Shown here one piece after another: positions 43,909 to 55,609 of a DNA stretch of 64,000 nt. The DNA lies in NCBI GenBank assembly GCA_963921195.1, contig OY992537.1:180684065-180748064 (forward strand), given 5' to 3'. A model generated the notes under the pieces. The model made no database searches and was not told the origin of the DNA. It saw only the letters and a list, made by a program, of their open reading frames with translations. The position numbers were made by a program, and so were the translations under genes. Source of the DNA: Pegoplata infirma. Its lineage: Eukaryota; Arthropoda; Insecta; Diptera; Anthomyiidae. The stretch's first letter is position 1, and every line of letters starts with the position of its first letter.

Positions 43909-46900
43909 CTGAAATAGATAGTAATTTATAACCATTTCTTGGACATATACAACAAAAGTGCTCTAAATATACACGACAATTCTTTCCCATTCTTTTTTTT
44001 TTGTATTATTTTTTTATTGGCATGTAAAGAAATTATTATAAACAAATTCAAAAAACAAAAGAATGTGCAACGATCACTGTGAAAAGTTTAAAGGGGACTA
44101 GTAAAGAGATTAAAATAAAGAAACCGTTAAACTGTTGCGAGCATTGTTTAAACAAAACAAAAAAATGTTTCTTTAGTCACAGTTTAAGTTTATAATCTCA
44201 TCGTTTGTTTTATTTTTATACCCCCTACTTAGTGATGGAGGGTATAAACAAGTTTGTCACTCCGTTTGGAACACCTTGAAATATTGTATATTTATGATCC
44301 TCGGTCGAATTTAATGTGATCAAGCGATTACCGACCGACTATCTGTCTGTTGAAAACACGTTTACTATCAAAGTTGATGTGGGATTTCAGTAAAACGCGT
44401 TCAGCGGTTAGGTAATAAACAAAACCGTGAATTTTAGATCGGTTTCATCCCAAATTCATATTTAAAAAAAAAAACGATTAAAGACATTGTTTAGCCACAA
44501 AAAAATTATAAAATATTTTGTTACTCAAATTCATTTGTATGAAAACTTTATTAGCCTTTGTGGAGGGTACTGATGAATTCGGCCAATTCGAATTTAACTT
44601 TTCTACTTGATATTGCATACATTTGTATGTATTGCTATATTTGATATTCATTGATAATAAACGGTATATTTTTTACCTTGTACTTTTAATTTTGCTAGTA
44701 TGAAATTTGAGATGTAAGTAGTACAAATGTAGCGAATAAGAACAAAAACATGTAAACAAATAACACAGGCCTGCAGCGATTTTGAAAAAAATAATGTTTA
44801 CAAGATTTCAAGACACTACACCTTTTCCATAGTATTTTAAAATTTTTCAAATAAATTTTAAAACTATCCAAATACATTTTTTAATTGTCCAAATGTATTT
44901 TAAAATTGTTCAAAAGTATTTAAAATTGTCCAACTATACTGCAAACAAAAGATTCGACATCGATTCGCCGGTTATATTGCCGATACGATAAATTTTATTT
45001 CGGGAATTTCGTTATTTTTTTTTTCTAAATTTTCCAAACATATTTCAAAATTTTCCATATGTTTTCTTAAATTTTTGAAATATTTTTCAAATTTATCCAA
45101 CTGCATTTTTAAATTTTACAAATGTTTTTTTTTTTTTTAAAATTGTCTAAATGTATTTTAAAATTGCCCAAATGTATTAAAAAGTGTCCAAATGTATTAC
45201 AAAAAGAAAACAGATTTGTGTACCCAATTTGCGAAATACATTTTTAAATTTCATTTAAACAATTTTGAAACATTTTTGGGCAATTTTAAAATACATTTGG
45301 AAATTTTTTTAATACATTAGACAATTTTCAAAAATACATTTTTAAAATTTTAAAATACAATTCGACAATTTTAAAAAATATTTCAATAATTTTACAATAC
45401 ATATGGATAATATTGAAATAATATGGAAATAAATTTGCACAACTTTAAAATACATTTGGATAATTTTGATTCTGGCAACCCTAATTTCGAGAAATCAAAA
45501 CATAAAATTTGATCATTTTAAAATATATTTGGAAAATTTTTAAATACATTTGGAAAAATTTGAGAGACTATTGGAAATGGTGTAGCTCACTTTGTGTGTT
45601 AAACTTGGCTGCGCCGAATCTTTGCAATATGTACCAAACTTTTAAAAGCAACAACAAGTAAATATGTTAAGATACAGTCATATTTATGTAACATTTTGGC
45701 ACTAATCTCTTTATTTCAACAGACAGACGGACATTGCTAGAATGTCTTAGAATCGATCACTAATCATATGTACTTAATGGGGTCCCGATGTTTTGATAAG
45801 TTACAAATGGAATGACAAACTAATATAGAAGCAAGAATATTATTCTTTTCAACCTCTTGATACCTGAGTTCCGTTGTAAATTACTACCTCTGTCCCGAAA
45901 TATTCTTTACATTTCTATAGATTTTTTTGTCCCAAAATAAACTTTACATTTTATTAAGCAGTGTTTTAGTTAAAATAATACAAGACAAAGTTAAAAAAAA
46001 CAATCTTATACTAATCTCGTGTACTAAAATTGTAACAAAATTAATTTGTTACAATTTTAATTTTGTTAAATTTTTTTTAATTTTTTGTTGCTTTTCTTGG
46101 TAAAAGGAAAATAAATCACGCAAACTCACGCAAAAAATCGACTCACGCACACTCACTCATGCAAAAATCATACTCACGCACACTCACTCACGGAATTTTT
46201 TTCTCCACTCACACACACTCACAATCACGTAAGTAAAATTGAAATCAGTCACACTCACGCGTGATCATCCGTGAATCACGCTGTAATCTGCTCATTTGCC
46301 CATCTCTAGGACAAACATAAGTGTTTAAACAAATTTGAAAATTACACGTCCTTTGTAAGTTAAGTAGTTTTAAAAGATCAAAACAAGATCACCGAACGAA
46401 AAATTTAACGCATTGGTGCATAGAAAAGTCCTTTACATATATTTTTTCAGGCCGAAATGGATTTCCAGCCAAGGATATTAAATTACCAACTTTTGAGATC
46501 CTTTTGTCTCGATATAGCAAAACATAGAAATTATGTGGGTACAGGGTATAATAAGTTTGTGCTGATGTTTGTAACTACCCGAAATATTGGTCCTAGACCC
46601 ACCTTTAAGTATACCGATCGACTCAGAATCAATTTTTGAGTCGATTTAGCGTTGTCCGTCTGTCCGTCCGTCTGTCTGTCCATGTAAGCGGTGTAAACAC
46701 GATACAGGTCGCAATTTTTAATCAATTGACTTGAAATTTGAAACTTAAGCCTCTCTTGCCCCAAGGACGAAGCCTATTGAAATTGGTCCATATTTAGACC
46801 TAGCCCCCATACAAAGGTCCTCTTTAGTTTTGGCTCAAATGACTCTAATAACCGTATTATAATAGGTATATTCGAAATTTGGCAGGTAAACGTGCTTTGT

Positions 46901-48819
46901 CTTCACAAATCATAATTCCGAATTTTAAATAAATCGGACCAGTTCTTCTTGTAGCCCCTACCCGATTTTCACATAAATCTCTCAAATTTCATGAAAATAG
47001 AAAATATCTAATTAAAATTTTGTTTGTTTATGTTAAGCGCGTACTTAAATAACCTTATCAAATCTGATAATCATCGGACCAGCTTTGGACTTAGGCCCCT
47101 TGGGAAAATTTGGCCCGATATTCAGTTAAAGCGGTTTACTGTCAACAAATAGAAGCCTATTTCACTCAAATTTGATTTGTGATTGTGTTTTACACTTATT
47201 AAATGGGGACCGGGACCGATTTTCCGGAACACTCTGGTGTAGGGTATTATATGGTCGGTCTTGACCGACTATAATTTTCTTACTTGTTTTTTTTTTTTTA
47301 ATTAGTATTGTGTATACATTTTTAACAATAACACATTAACGAAGCCGATTTTGGAAACGACCAATGCGCCATTAAATAGGCCCTCAAAAACCCTTTTGAC
47401 CTTTTGCCTTGTAAGTGGAGGGAGGGTATAAAAAGAGAAAATTGCGTTCTCACTTGTTTAAATATAATTCCGTGTGGACAATTTCCGCAACATTTCTCTA
47501 ATAGCAGAATTATTAAATTCTTACGGCCGTATTCAAAATGAGTGCGTAACATCGAGTGTCAATTTTTTTATATCATTTTTTTTTACTAGATGAATCTTTT
47601 CAGTCGATGTTATTATTCTTTAATCTTCATTATCATGATAAAATTATCGACTTTCATCGAGACACTTACTTTTCCTGATTGAAAATTTCGAATAAAAAAA
47701 GTTAAGACACTCGATGTTAGGCACTCGTTTTGCATTTTGAATACGGCCATTAGAATTAAAATTCTGAAACAGTTTTCAAAAATAAAATATCATGGCTTCC
47801 GAGACATGCTTCCTTTAGAAAATATCTTAGATTCTAAACAAATATTCATACAGAAAAGTTCTTAAACTCAGAGAGATTATTAATATTTTTTGTATATATT
47901 AAAAATAAGAGTAGATTTCAGAATCATCATTACATTAAATATTCTATTTTAAAATGTAATGATATCATTATTTTTTTTGTTTTGTTTTTCAAATACCGCA
48001 AATATTTTTTCTTTATAATCCCATTTAAGCTTTTTTATAATTAAACAAAAAAAAACGCTAAACAAATAGTTAGATAATAGATTGTCTATATTTACCTACC
48101 AGTTTGAACATTGGCAGAACGTTGCGAAGATGAACCAAAATGACCATTAATAAAAGGCATAGTTGTAACCGCAGTTTGTACGCCATTACCATTACCAGAA
48201 CTGGGCAAAGGAGGAGCAGGACGATTAAAGGGATTAGTTCTACGTGGTGGTGGTTTGGGTGTTAAAACATTCGACGAAGAAGGCATAGAATCAGTAGAGA
48301 TTTCTAAAAGTATTTAAATGCCATGAGTATTTTCCTTAAAATGTTTAATCAAACAAATGAACTTACTATTACGAGAACCTTCAATTTCTTCAAGCTGTCT
48401 TTGTAATTCAGCTACCATAAGTTTTTTGTATTCATAGCCAGCACATGTTAAAGACTTCATCCACGATTCCATAGTTTCCTGAGACTCAGCCGATAATATA
48501 TAAGTGCGATTACCATTAAACGCAATTTCGAAACAATACTGATCGCTTTCTTCGGAAAGTTCTGCAATTATACGGAATTTTATAGTTGCAATTATAAGAC
48601 GAAAAACACGCACTTACCAATTGTACATCCTTCTACTATGATCAATCCCAAGGGTTCCTTGTCACCTTTTTTCTCAAAATAGAATAGTAAATTTCCTTTC
48701 AGCACAAAGTAACGTCTCTGAAAAGCCTTATTGACCTCACCCTTTTTCAAGAGAAACCCCTCCTTATCGTATGGTGGACTTGTGGCAAAAACACACAAAT
48801 TCTTTTCGTTGATTTTCAT
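43511..48819 (-). CDS. PHETA1/2: PHETA/Sesquipedalian orthologue: PH-domain endosomal adaptor (4 exons, 332 aa)
   Basis: Spliced minus-strand CDS join(43511..43908, 48100..48303, 48367..48561, 48618..48819), 999 nt, every junction GT-AG and in phase 1. It starts MKINEKNLCVFATSPPYDKE, closely like vertebrate Sesquipedalian. A PH domain spans about residues 18-116 (GFLLKKG, RRYFVLKGNLLFYFEKK, the EGCTIEL strand, then TMESWMKSL with the C-terminal helix tryptophan). A helical VAELQRQLEEIEG segment follows, then a proline- and serine-rich linker with His/Gln-rich runs. The C-terminal FAEIH motif (F300, H304) matches the F&H motif by which PHETA proteins bind OCRL/INPP5B. Known family role: recycling from endosomes to the trans-Golgi and plasma membrane. 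I believe the Drosophila counterpart is CG12393. Intron 3 (4.2 kb) is full of repeats. Confidence 0.9.
44218..44611 (+). mobile_element. DINE-1-like repeat, short copy
   Basis: ATACCCCCTACTTAGTGATG with GAGGGTAT hairpin, then TTTGTCACTCCGTTTGGAAC; ends AATTCGGCCAATTCGAATTT and TTCTACTTG. Lies in PHETA intron 3. Confidence 0.6.
44811..45585. mobile_element. Opposed-array foldback F2 (CTACAC ends), in PHETA intron 3
   Basis: Ends CTACACCTTTTCCATAG and CTATTGGAAATGGTGTAG. About 22-bp units AATTGTCCAAATGTATTTTA run to about 45220, then reversed as TAAAATACATTTGGACAATT-type units. Confidence 0.72.
45595..45840 (-). mobile_element. DINE-1-like repeat fragment, reverse
   Basis: GGCTGCGCCGAATCTTTGC at one side, then AGACAGACGGACATTGCTAG and AATGGGGTCCCGATGTTTTG. 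Lies in PHETA intron 3. Confidence 0.5.
46080..46315. mobile_element. CACTCACG-type element, right part with intact end
   Basis: Matches 22390-22590 and continues into TTTGCCCATCTCTA, the inverse of the AGAGATGGGC left end at 22020. It therefore defines the family's right terminus. Lies in PHETA intron 3. Confidence 0.55.
46540..47290 (+). mobile_element. DINE-1-like relative with GGTCGGTC terminal motif
   Basis: GGGTATAATAAGTTTGTGCTG, GTCCGTCTGTCCGTCCGTC, blocks such as TTGGTCCATATTTAGACCTA, and an end in GGGTATTATATGGTCGGTC with the palindromic partner GACCGACTATA. A related stub (TGTAAGTGGAGGGAGGG) occurs near 47412. Lies in PHETA intron 3. Confidence 0.5.
47524..47749. mobile_element. 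MITE family E, 226 bp, TSD TTA (PHETA intron 3)
   Basis: CGGCCGTATTCAAAATGAGT and CGTTTTGCATTTTGAATACG ends; inner ACATCGAGTG/CACTCGATGT also pair. TTA at 47521-47523 and 47750-47752. Confidence 0.82.
48100..48303 (-). CDS. PHETA1/2: PHETA coding exon 3 (Pro/Ser linker)
   Basis: 204 nt. Acceptor ACTTTTAG|AAATCT. Of two overlapping donors, only CAAACTG|GTAGGT keeps the frame into exon 4; using the GTAAAT four bases on gives an immediate stop. Encodes a proline-rich linker (KPPPRRTNPFNRPAPPLP). Confidence 0.86.
48367..48561 (-). CDS. PHETA1/2: PHETA coding exon 2 (PH domain, C half)
   Basis: 195 nt. Acceptor ATTGCAG|AACTTT, donor AATA|GTAAGT. Encodes ELSEESDQYCFEIAFNG through LEEIEGSRN, including the helix tryptophan of the PH fold. 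Confidence 0.88.
48618..48819 (-). CDS. PHETA1/2: PHETA coding exon 1 (PH domain, N half)
   Basis: 202 nt from ATG 48819; donor ATTG|GTAAGT, phase 1. The intron after it is 56 bp. Confidence 0.88.
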
Positions 48820-49161
48820 TTTTTTACCTTTTTATATTAAATGTGGAGATTTTTTTGTTGTTTTTTGCAAAATTATCTTTAAAAATTATTTTTCTTTGAA
48901 GGATCAGTTTTATAACATTTTTCTGCGATTTTTTTAAACAAAATTAGGTAAACAAATACCTATAAAACAACAATAAAATGCAATGAAATCATACAGAATT
49001 TTTATATATAATTCCAGGTAAAAAAAAAGCCAATAAATTATTTCAGCAGCTGTTAGGAGTACGTTCAGTGTACAAATAAAACTCATTTGGTTCGGCCGGC
49101 GGAAAAACGTGTCGATGTGTTTCATCCAGACCCTTAAAGAATTAACTCTTATACTGTATAC

Positions 49162-49782
49162 CAGAGCTTCGAACGAATTAATTCTATTGAGAATTAATTC
49201 ACCAAAAGTTTAATTCTGTTTTAATAAGTTTTGAATTATCATTCCTTACCAGCATTCAACACGAATTAATTCAAAGGCTTAATTCTCAAAGCTTAAATCA
49301 AATTGAATTAATTCCCAAGAGAATTAATTCCTTGCAAGCAATCATTCGATTGAATGATCAAAATTTTTCATCATTCAAATCTATTACAAATTGAATGATG
49401 ATTTTTTTATTTCATTCCCTTTGTATTTTCAAAAATGTGTTGCTTGTGTGCATTTTAAGCATCTTCGTGTGTAAACGATCGGTTGTTGTTTTGTTGACGT
49501 CTCGTCTGCTGCTTCCCACACAAGCATAAATGTGTGTGTATGTGTGTTGCGCTTCACTGTTTTAAATTGAATGATAAGAAAATTTCACCATTCAATTTGT
49601 AGTAGATTGATTTGGATAAAAAAATAGTTCATTCCTTAAGAATGACCATTCTTAAGGAATGAATTCTTGAAAGAATTAATTCAATGATTATGAAAGTTGA
49701 ATGATTTTAGGGAATGCCAAATTCTATTTTTTTAATTCGAATTAGGAAATTGAATTAAAGAATTAATTCTTTCGAACCTTTG
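49162..49782. mobile_element. hAT-type non-autonomous element, TSD CTGTATAC
   Basis: CAGAGCTTCGAACGAATTAA at left, TTAATTCTTTCGAACCTTTG at right, exact 8-bp TSD at 49154-49161 and 49783-49790. Many GAATTAATTC and TTGAATGAT motifs inside. No transposase. Confidence 0.85.
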
Positions 49783-49807
49783 CTGTATACAGACTTGCGT
49801 GATTTTA

Positions 49808-49852
49808 AAATCACTATGTGATTTTCCTTTGAACAAAATCACATAGTGATTT
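49808..49852. repeat. Short perfect hairpin
   Basis: AAATCACTATGTGATTTT and AAAATCACATAGTGATTT, 18-bp stem with a 9-nt loop. Confidence 0.8.
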
Positions 49853-49953
49853 ACAAAATCATCTCAAATTGTACTAGCATAAAGAAAAATTGCAAAATCA
49901 TCTCAACTTACCATGGTAAGTTCTTGTAGTGTGAACATGGCCTTATTGTCTAA

Positions 49954-50213
49954 TACCAAATTCGCATTCATTTTTTTAAACATGTTTAACCACTTAAACA
50001 TGTTTAAATTTAAACTTGTTAAGGTACATAAACATGTTTAATACCAAATTCGCATTCATTTTTTTAAACATGTTTAAGCACTTAAACATGTTTATGTGCC
50101 TTAACAAGTTTAAATTTAAACATGTTTAAGTGGTTAAACATGTTTAAAAAAATGAATGCGAATTTGGTATAAGTGCTTAAACATGTTTAAAAAAAATGAA
50201 TGCGAATTTTGTA
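49954..50213. mobile_element. MITE family C, outer copy, TSD TAA
   Basis: Interrupted by the inner copy; 88 + 41 = 129 bp once it is removed. TAA at 49951-49953 and 50214-50216. Confidence 0.86.
50042..50169. mobile_element. MITE family C, inner copy (128 bp), TSD TAA
   Basis: TAA at 50039-50041 and 50170-50172; inserted in a TTTAA of the outer copy. Confidence 0.88.
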
Positions 50214-51014
50214 TAAAGTGTAAAGTCAAGTGCTGTATCCAAAAATGAAAAAAAAAAAACGGCCCATGGTTCCCGAGGCATGGGCCTCCAAAGTTTGGAT
50301 ATTGACTTTTATATGTATTCTACAATAATGATCCGATTAACACAAAATTAGTTTCATTCAAAAGCTTATTCAAATACCATTAATACGACATTGCATTAAC
50401 AATATTATTTCCAATATCATTGTACAAATTTTTTGTCGTTTTCCACGCTCAGTGCATATTATAAGAAGGAAAAATTGCACAATGTGTCAACACACGCAAA
50501 AATATTTTAATTTTTTCAGTTTGCGCAATAAAAATCCAACGTTTTTTGATTTTCTCCAATATATTGCACAACCACGATATTATTGCACAATTTTAAAAGT
50601 TGAGCAATGAATGGACAGCTAAATTGCCTGTGATCGCAAAAACCCCTACTAATACACACAAAAAAAAATCGAGGTAATATTACCTAAAATCATAGTATAA
50701 CTTTATCTAAGTGCCAAGATAACATAGAGCCTACAAAGTTTTTAGACAATATTACTTAAAAGCCAAGGTAATTTTTAAAAAATTATATGTTCGAAAAATT
50801 AACTATGTTTTTAGGAAATATTCCAAACAAATTTTGTAAACTTTACAAAGTTGAGCAGAGTAGGAATTTATATATAAACTTAGGTAATTTATCTAAATTA
50901 ATTTGTTGATATGCAACCTTTAAATACTTCCACCCAAATTAATAAAATTTAAAAATTAATAGAATTTATTAGAATTTTTTATTTTTATTATTAAAAATTA
51001 CATTTGTTGATTTT

Positions 51015-52935
51015 GAGACATTTTTTCTATAGAATTTCTCAGATTCTGAGACATTTTTTCTCAGATTTGAAACATTTTTCTATAGAAAAAATTCTCAGAT
51101 TCTGAGAATTTTTCTATAGAAAAAGAAAAAAAATTTAGAATCTGATTCTCAGAAAAAATGTCACAGAATCTGAGAATTTTTCTATAGAAAAAATGTCTCC
51201 GAATCTGAGAATTTTTCGATAGAAAAAAGTCTCAGAGTCTGAGAATTTTTTTATAGAAAAAATGTCTCAGAATCTGAAAATTTTTATATAGAAAAAATGT
51301 TTCAGAATCAGATTCTAAGACATTTTTTCTATAGAATAATTCTCCGATTCTGAGACATTTTTTCTATAGAAAAATTCTCAGATTCTGAGGCATTTTTTCT
51401 ATAGAAAAATTCTCAGATTCTGAGACATTTTTTCTATAGAAAAATTCTCAGATTCTGAGACATTTTTTCTATAGAAAAATTCTCAGATTCTGAGACATTT
51501 TTTCTATAGAAAAATTCTCAGATTCTGAGACATTTTTTCTATAGAAAAATTCTCAGATTCTGAGACATTTTTTCTATAGAAAAATTCTCAGATTCTGAGA
51601 CATTTTTTCTATAGAAAAATTCTCAGATTCTGAGACATTTTTTCTATAGAAAAATTCTCAGATTCTGAGACATTTTTTCTATAGAAAAATTCTCAGATTC
51701 TGAGACATTTTTTCTATAGAAAAATTCTCAGGTTCTGAGACATTTTTTCTATAGAAAAATTCTCAGATTCTGAGACATTTTTTCTATAGAAAAATTCTCA
51801 GATTCTGAGACATTTTTTCTATAGAAAAATTCTCAGATTCTGAGACATTTTTTCTATAGAAAAATTCTCAGATTCTGAGACATTTTTTCTATAGAAAAAT
51901 TCTCAGATTCTGAGACATTTTTTCTATAGAAAAATTTTCAGATTCTGAGACATTTTTTCTATAGAAAAATTCTCAGATTCTGAGACATTTTTTCTATAGA
52001 AAAATTCTCAGATTCTGAGACATTTTTTCTATAGAAAAATTCTCAGATTCTGAGACATTTTTTCTATAGAAAAATTCTCAGATTCTGAGACATTTTTTCT
52101 ACAGAAAAATTCTCAGATTCTGAGACATTTTTTTTATAGAAAAATTCTCAGATTCTGAGACATTTTTTCTATAGAAAAATTCTCAGATTCTGAGACATTT
52201 TTCCTATAGAAAAATTCTCAGATTCTGAGACATTTGTCCTATAGAAAAATTCTCAGATTCTGAGACATTTTTTCTATAGAAAAATTCTCAGATTCTGAGA
52301 CATTTTTTCTATAGAAAAATTCTCAGGTTCTCAAATTCTGAGACATTTTTTCTATAGAAAAATTCTCAGGTTCTGAGACATTTTTCCTATAGAAAAATTC
52401 TCAGATTCTAGAACATTTTTTCTTTTAGAAAAATTCTCAGATTCTGAGACATATTTTCTATAGAAAAGTTCTCAGATTCTGGGACTTTTTTTCTTTTAGA
52501 AAATTTCTCAGATTTGAGACATTTTTCCTACAGACAAATTCTCAGATTCTGAGACATTTTTTCTATAGAAAAATTCTCAGATTCTGAGACATTTTTTCTA
52601 TAGAAAAATTCTCAGATTCTGAGACATTTTTTCTATAGAAAAATTCTCAGATTCTGAGACTTTTTTTCTATAAAAAATTCTCAGACTCTTAGACATTTTT
52701 TCTATAGAAAAATTCTAAAACATTTTTTCTATAAAAAATTCTCAGATCCTGAGACATTTTTTCTATAGAAAAATTTTCAGATTCTGAGAAATTTTTTCTA
52801 TAGAAAAATTCTCAGATTTTGAGACATTTTTTCTAAATATTTTTCTTTAAAAAAAATTTCTATAGAAAAATTTTGAGATTTAGAGATATTTTTTTTACAG
52901 AAAAATCCTCAGATTCTAGACATTTTTTCTATAGA
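51015..52935. repeat. 35-bp tandem array with two dyads per unit
   Basis: Unit built from TTTTTTCTATAGAAAAA and TTCTCAGATTCTGAGACA. About 28 consecutive nearly identical units lie between 51345 and 52320, with decay at both edges. Orientation flips near 51310 (AGAATCAGATTCT junction). It shares the CTATAG dyad with the array at 10.8-13.9 kb. Confidence 0.93.
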
Positions 52936-53050
52936 AAAAAACTCATTACAAAGTAAGTGCAAGAAGCAGAGTGCATTCTTTAATTTTCTCTCTCCTCAAG
53001 GGTATTTAATTTGACTTTGCTGTAGCAGAAGCTGAAACTGGTAAATTTTA

Positions 53051-53155
53051 TTATGTTGGTCTCAATTTTGCGTGTTCCAAATTGGATTTAGTTCCCGATT
53101 CCATTGCCTTGATAGCCCCACAGTCAATTTGCATTTTAACAATATCGCCATTCAA
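53051..53155 (-). pseudogene. Coding-like relic beside array S2
   Basis: GC-richer patch, open on the minus strand: NGDIVKMQIDCGAIKAMESG then TKSNLEHAKLRPT and a stop. The plus strand is also open here. No family is assigned. It occupies the same place relative to S2 as the relic at 10565-10753 does to S1. Confidence 0.25.
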
Positions 53156-54656
53156 TTAGAGATCACCTGACGGTACCATAAAGACATTTTTGGCCGGAAA
53201 TGTTCTTGTAAGCTGAAACTGGTAGCAAAATATGATCCATATTAAAGCACATCACATGGAAAGAATCATTACACTTTTTACCTCTAAATAGCTACAAATA
53301 TTTATAACAGATTGTTGTTTAAAATAAATCCTTCGAATAATGATTTCCAGAATCTATGTATATTTAATTTTGCTTGCTTTTGGGGTGTATCACTTGTAAA
53401 TGTAATTAAAAATCCATGTACCCATTCTTCAATTCTTATATTCATACACTACATCAATTTCTAAAAATTTAAAATACGAATTTTATAAAATTTTATTATT
53501 TTAAAATTAATTTAATTTTTGGACATTTTTTTTTCAAAATATTAAAATTGAAACTGACAATAAAAAATAAAAAAATATAATTTCGAAATTTTACCTATTT
53601 TCATTAGTAAACCTTGCATGGCCATTAGATAAAAATGTAAAGTAAAATTATACTTGTGGCATAGGTAATAAGTCGTGGATTTTAATAATCATACAAAAAT
53701 AATTCACCTAAGCCAGCTTAGATAACATTACCTCGACGTTTTTTTTCTGTGTACGAAGGGGACATTAAAACGCCGGCGGTTCAAAATTTTAAAATGGTCG
53801 GCAGCGCGACAACGATTTTGAAACCATCGGCTTGATTTTCTATTACAAAAACGAAAAAATATCAAAAAAAAAAAAACCAAAAGGGTAACAAAAAACATAA
53901 TAAACCAAACAAACAAAAAAAAAATAATACAAAAATATTTCCAAGTTGATTAGTCATAAAAACGCAGCAGAAAAGTGAAGTAATTAAATATATAGCATAT
54001 ATCTTTGAAAAGATAAAACGAAACATCTCAAAAATAATTGTGAAAATTACAGAACAATAGGGAAATAACAGAAAACTACCCACACATATTTTTCGGCGAG
54101 GTTGGTTGTAAATTACAACTTGTAATGCTTGGTGTCGAAGGGCGGGCGGCATATTATTTTTATTTTAAATGCCGGCACTCATTATAAGTTCTCATAAAGG
54201 CAGGGCCTTCTTCTTGCGACCATTACTGGCCGACAAAATTTGAAAAAAGTCGGAACCCCTGGACTAAACCATTTACAGATGTATTTCGTAAAAGATTATT
54301 TGCAAATCGAAGATTCTACTTGTAATTCGAAGATTCCATTTGTATTTCGAAGATTCCAATTGTAATTCGAAGATTCCAATTGTAATTCGTAAAAGATCAA
54401 TTGTAATTCGTAAAAGATCAATTGTAATTCGTAAAAGATCATCAATTGTAATTCCAAAAAGTTCAATTGTAATTCGTAAAAGATTCGTAAAAGAGCAATT
54501 GTAATTGGAAAAAGGTCAATTGTAATTCAAAAAAGATCAATTGTAATTCGTAAAAGATCAATTGTAATTCGAAGATTCCAATTGTAATTCGAAAATAAAC
54601 AAGTAGATCAACAAAAAATTGTTTTGTACGCCTTTAAAAATTTTTTTTTTGATTTA

Positions 54657-54783
54657 TACCAAATTCGCATTCATTTTTTAAACATGTTTAACCACTTAAA
54701 CATGTTTAAATTTAAACTTGTTAAGGTTCATAAACATGTTTAAGTGCTTAAACATGTTTAAAAAAATGGATGCGAATTTGGTA
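54657..54783. mobile_element. MITE family C, 127 bp, TSD TTA
   Basis: TACCAAATTCGCATTCATTT start and GGATGCGAATTTGGTA end, TTA at 54654-54656 and 54784-54786. Confidence 0.88.
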
Positions 54784-55211
54784 TTACCGTCCAACCTGAA
54801 TCAAATTACGTCGCGTAAGGCGTAACGCCCAATAATTTTTCGTTTCTAATATTTAAATGTGAGTTACCTAAATCAAACGGACGTAAAAATTTCAAATTTG
54901 ATGTGTTTGTTTTTGTTTTTTTTTACGTCTTGCGCTACGCATTTGATTCTGGTTCGACCCTTACTCGTTTGTTTTCGAATTACAATTGGAATCTTCGAAT
55001 TACAAATGGAATCTTCGAATTACAAGTAGAATATTCGAAATACAATTGATCTTTTACGATATTTCATGAATACAATTGATCTTTTTTGAATTACAATTGA
55101 TCTTTTTCGAATTACAATTGATCTTTTACGAATTACAATTGATATTTTTCTTTTACGAATTACAATTGATACTTTCGAATTAAAATCGAGTTTTTACGAA
55201 TTACAATTGAA

Positions 55212-55439
55212 GGGCTTACTGCAAAAACTTGATAAGCAAGATTTTATTTTTGTGGTGTTCTTCGCGTTCTACTGATGTTTCACATACAGATTTTTGGCAG
55301 AAGTCTAGCTTAAACCCTTCGTACAAGTATCTTAAGTATAAAAGTTTGCTAAAGTTATATTGTTTACATTATTTCCAAAGTTTTAAGGCAAAAATCGCCA
55401 TAAAATGAAATGTTGCTTATCGAGTTTTTACAATAAGCC
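55212..55439. mobile_element. TIR MITE GGGCTTACTG, copy 1
   Basis: GGGCTTACTGCAAAAACTTG at left and TTATCGAGTTTTTACAATAA with GCC at right; about 228 bp, inserted in the right arm of F3. Matches 61488-61861. Confidence 0.75.
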
Positions 55440-55609
55440 AATAATCTTCGAATTACAATTGATCTTTTACGAATTACATATTTAAATTGTGTAAAGTATA
55501 CTTTCCTAAAGATTTCAGTTGCACTGAATCCGAATCTGTACTCAGAATTTTTCCATCACATCAGGTTTTCTCGATATTAGCTTAATGTTAAAAAAACAAC
55601 GAACTCACC

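Larger units (their letters stand above)
50655..53751. mobile_element. TIR element with a homogeneous internal satellite (element S2)
   Basis: Ends CACACAAAAAAAAATCGAGG and CCTCGACGTTTTTTTTCTGT with GTG, at TA (50653-50654, 53752-53753). Subterminal AGGTAATATTACCTAA / TTAGATAACATTACCT pair. No intact transposase, so mobilised in trans if at all. Confidence 0.75.
54270..55490. mobile_element. Opposed-array foldback F3 (AATTGTAATTCG units)
   Basis: 54300-54600 carries about 20-bp units CAATTGTAATTCGTAAAAGA; 54965-55210 and 55440-55475 carry the reverse (TCTTTTACGAATTACAATTG). The centre holds a MITE C copy and a repeat with GTCCAACCTGAATC and TTCTGGTTCGACCC ends (also in part at 31045-31150). 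Confidence 0.7.

Noticed and set aside
51015..52935. A CRISPR-like array
   Set aside because: Units are back-to-back with no unique spacers, in a eukaryotic AT-rich context within a TIR element.
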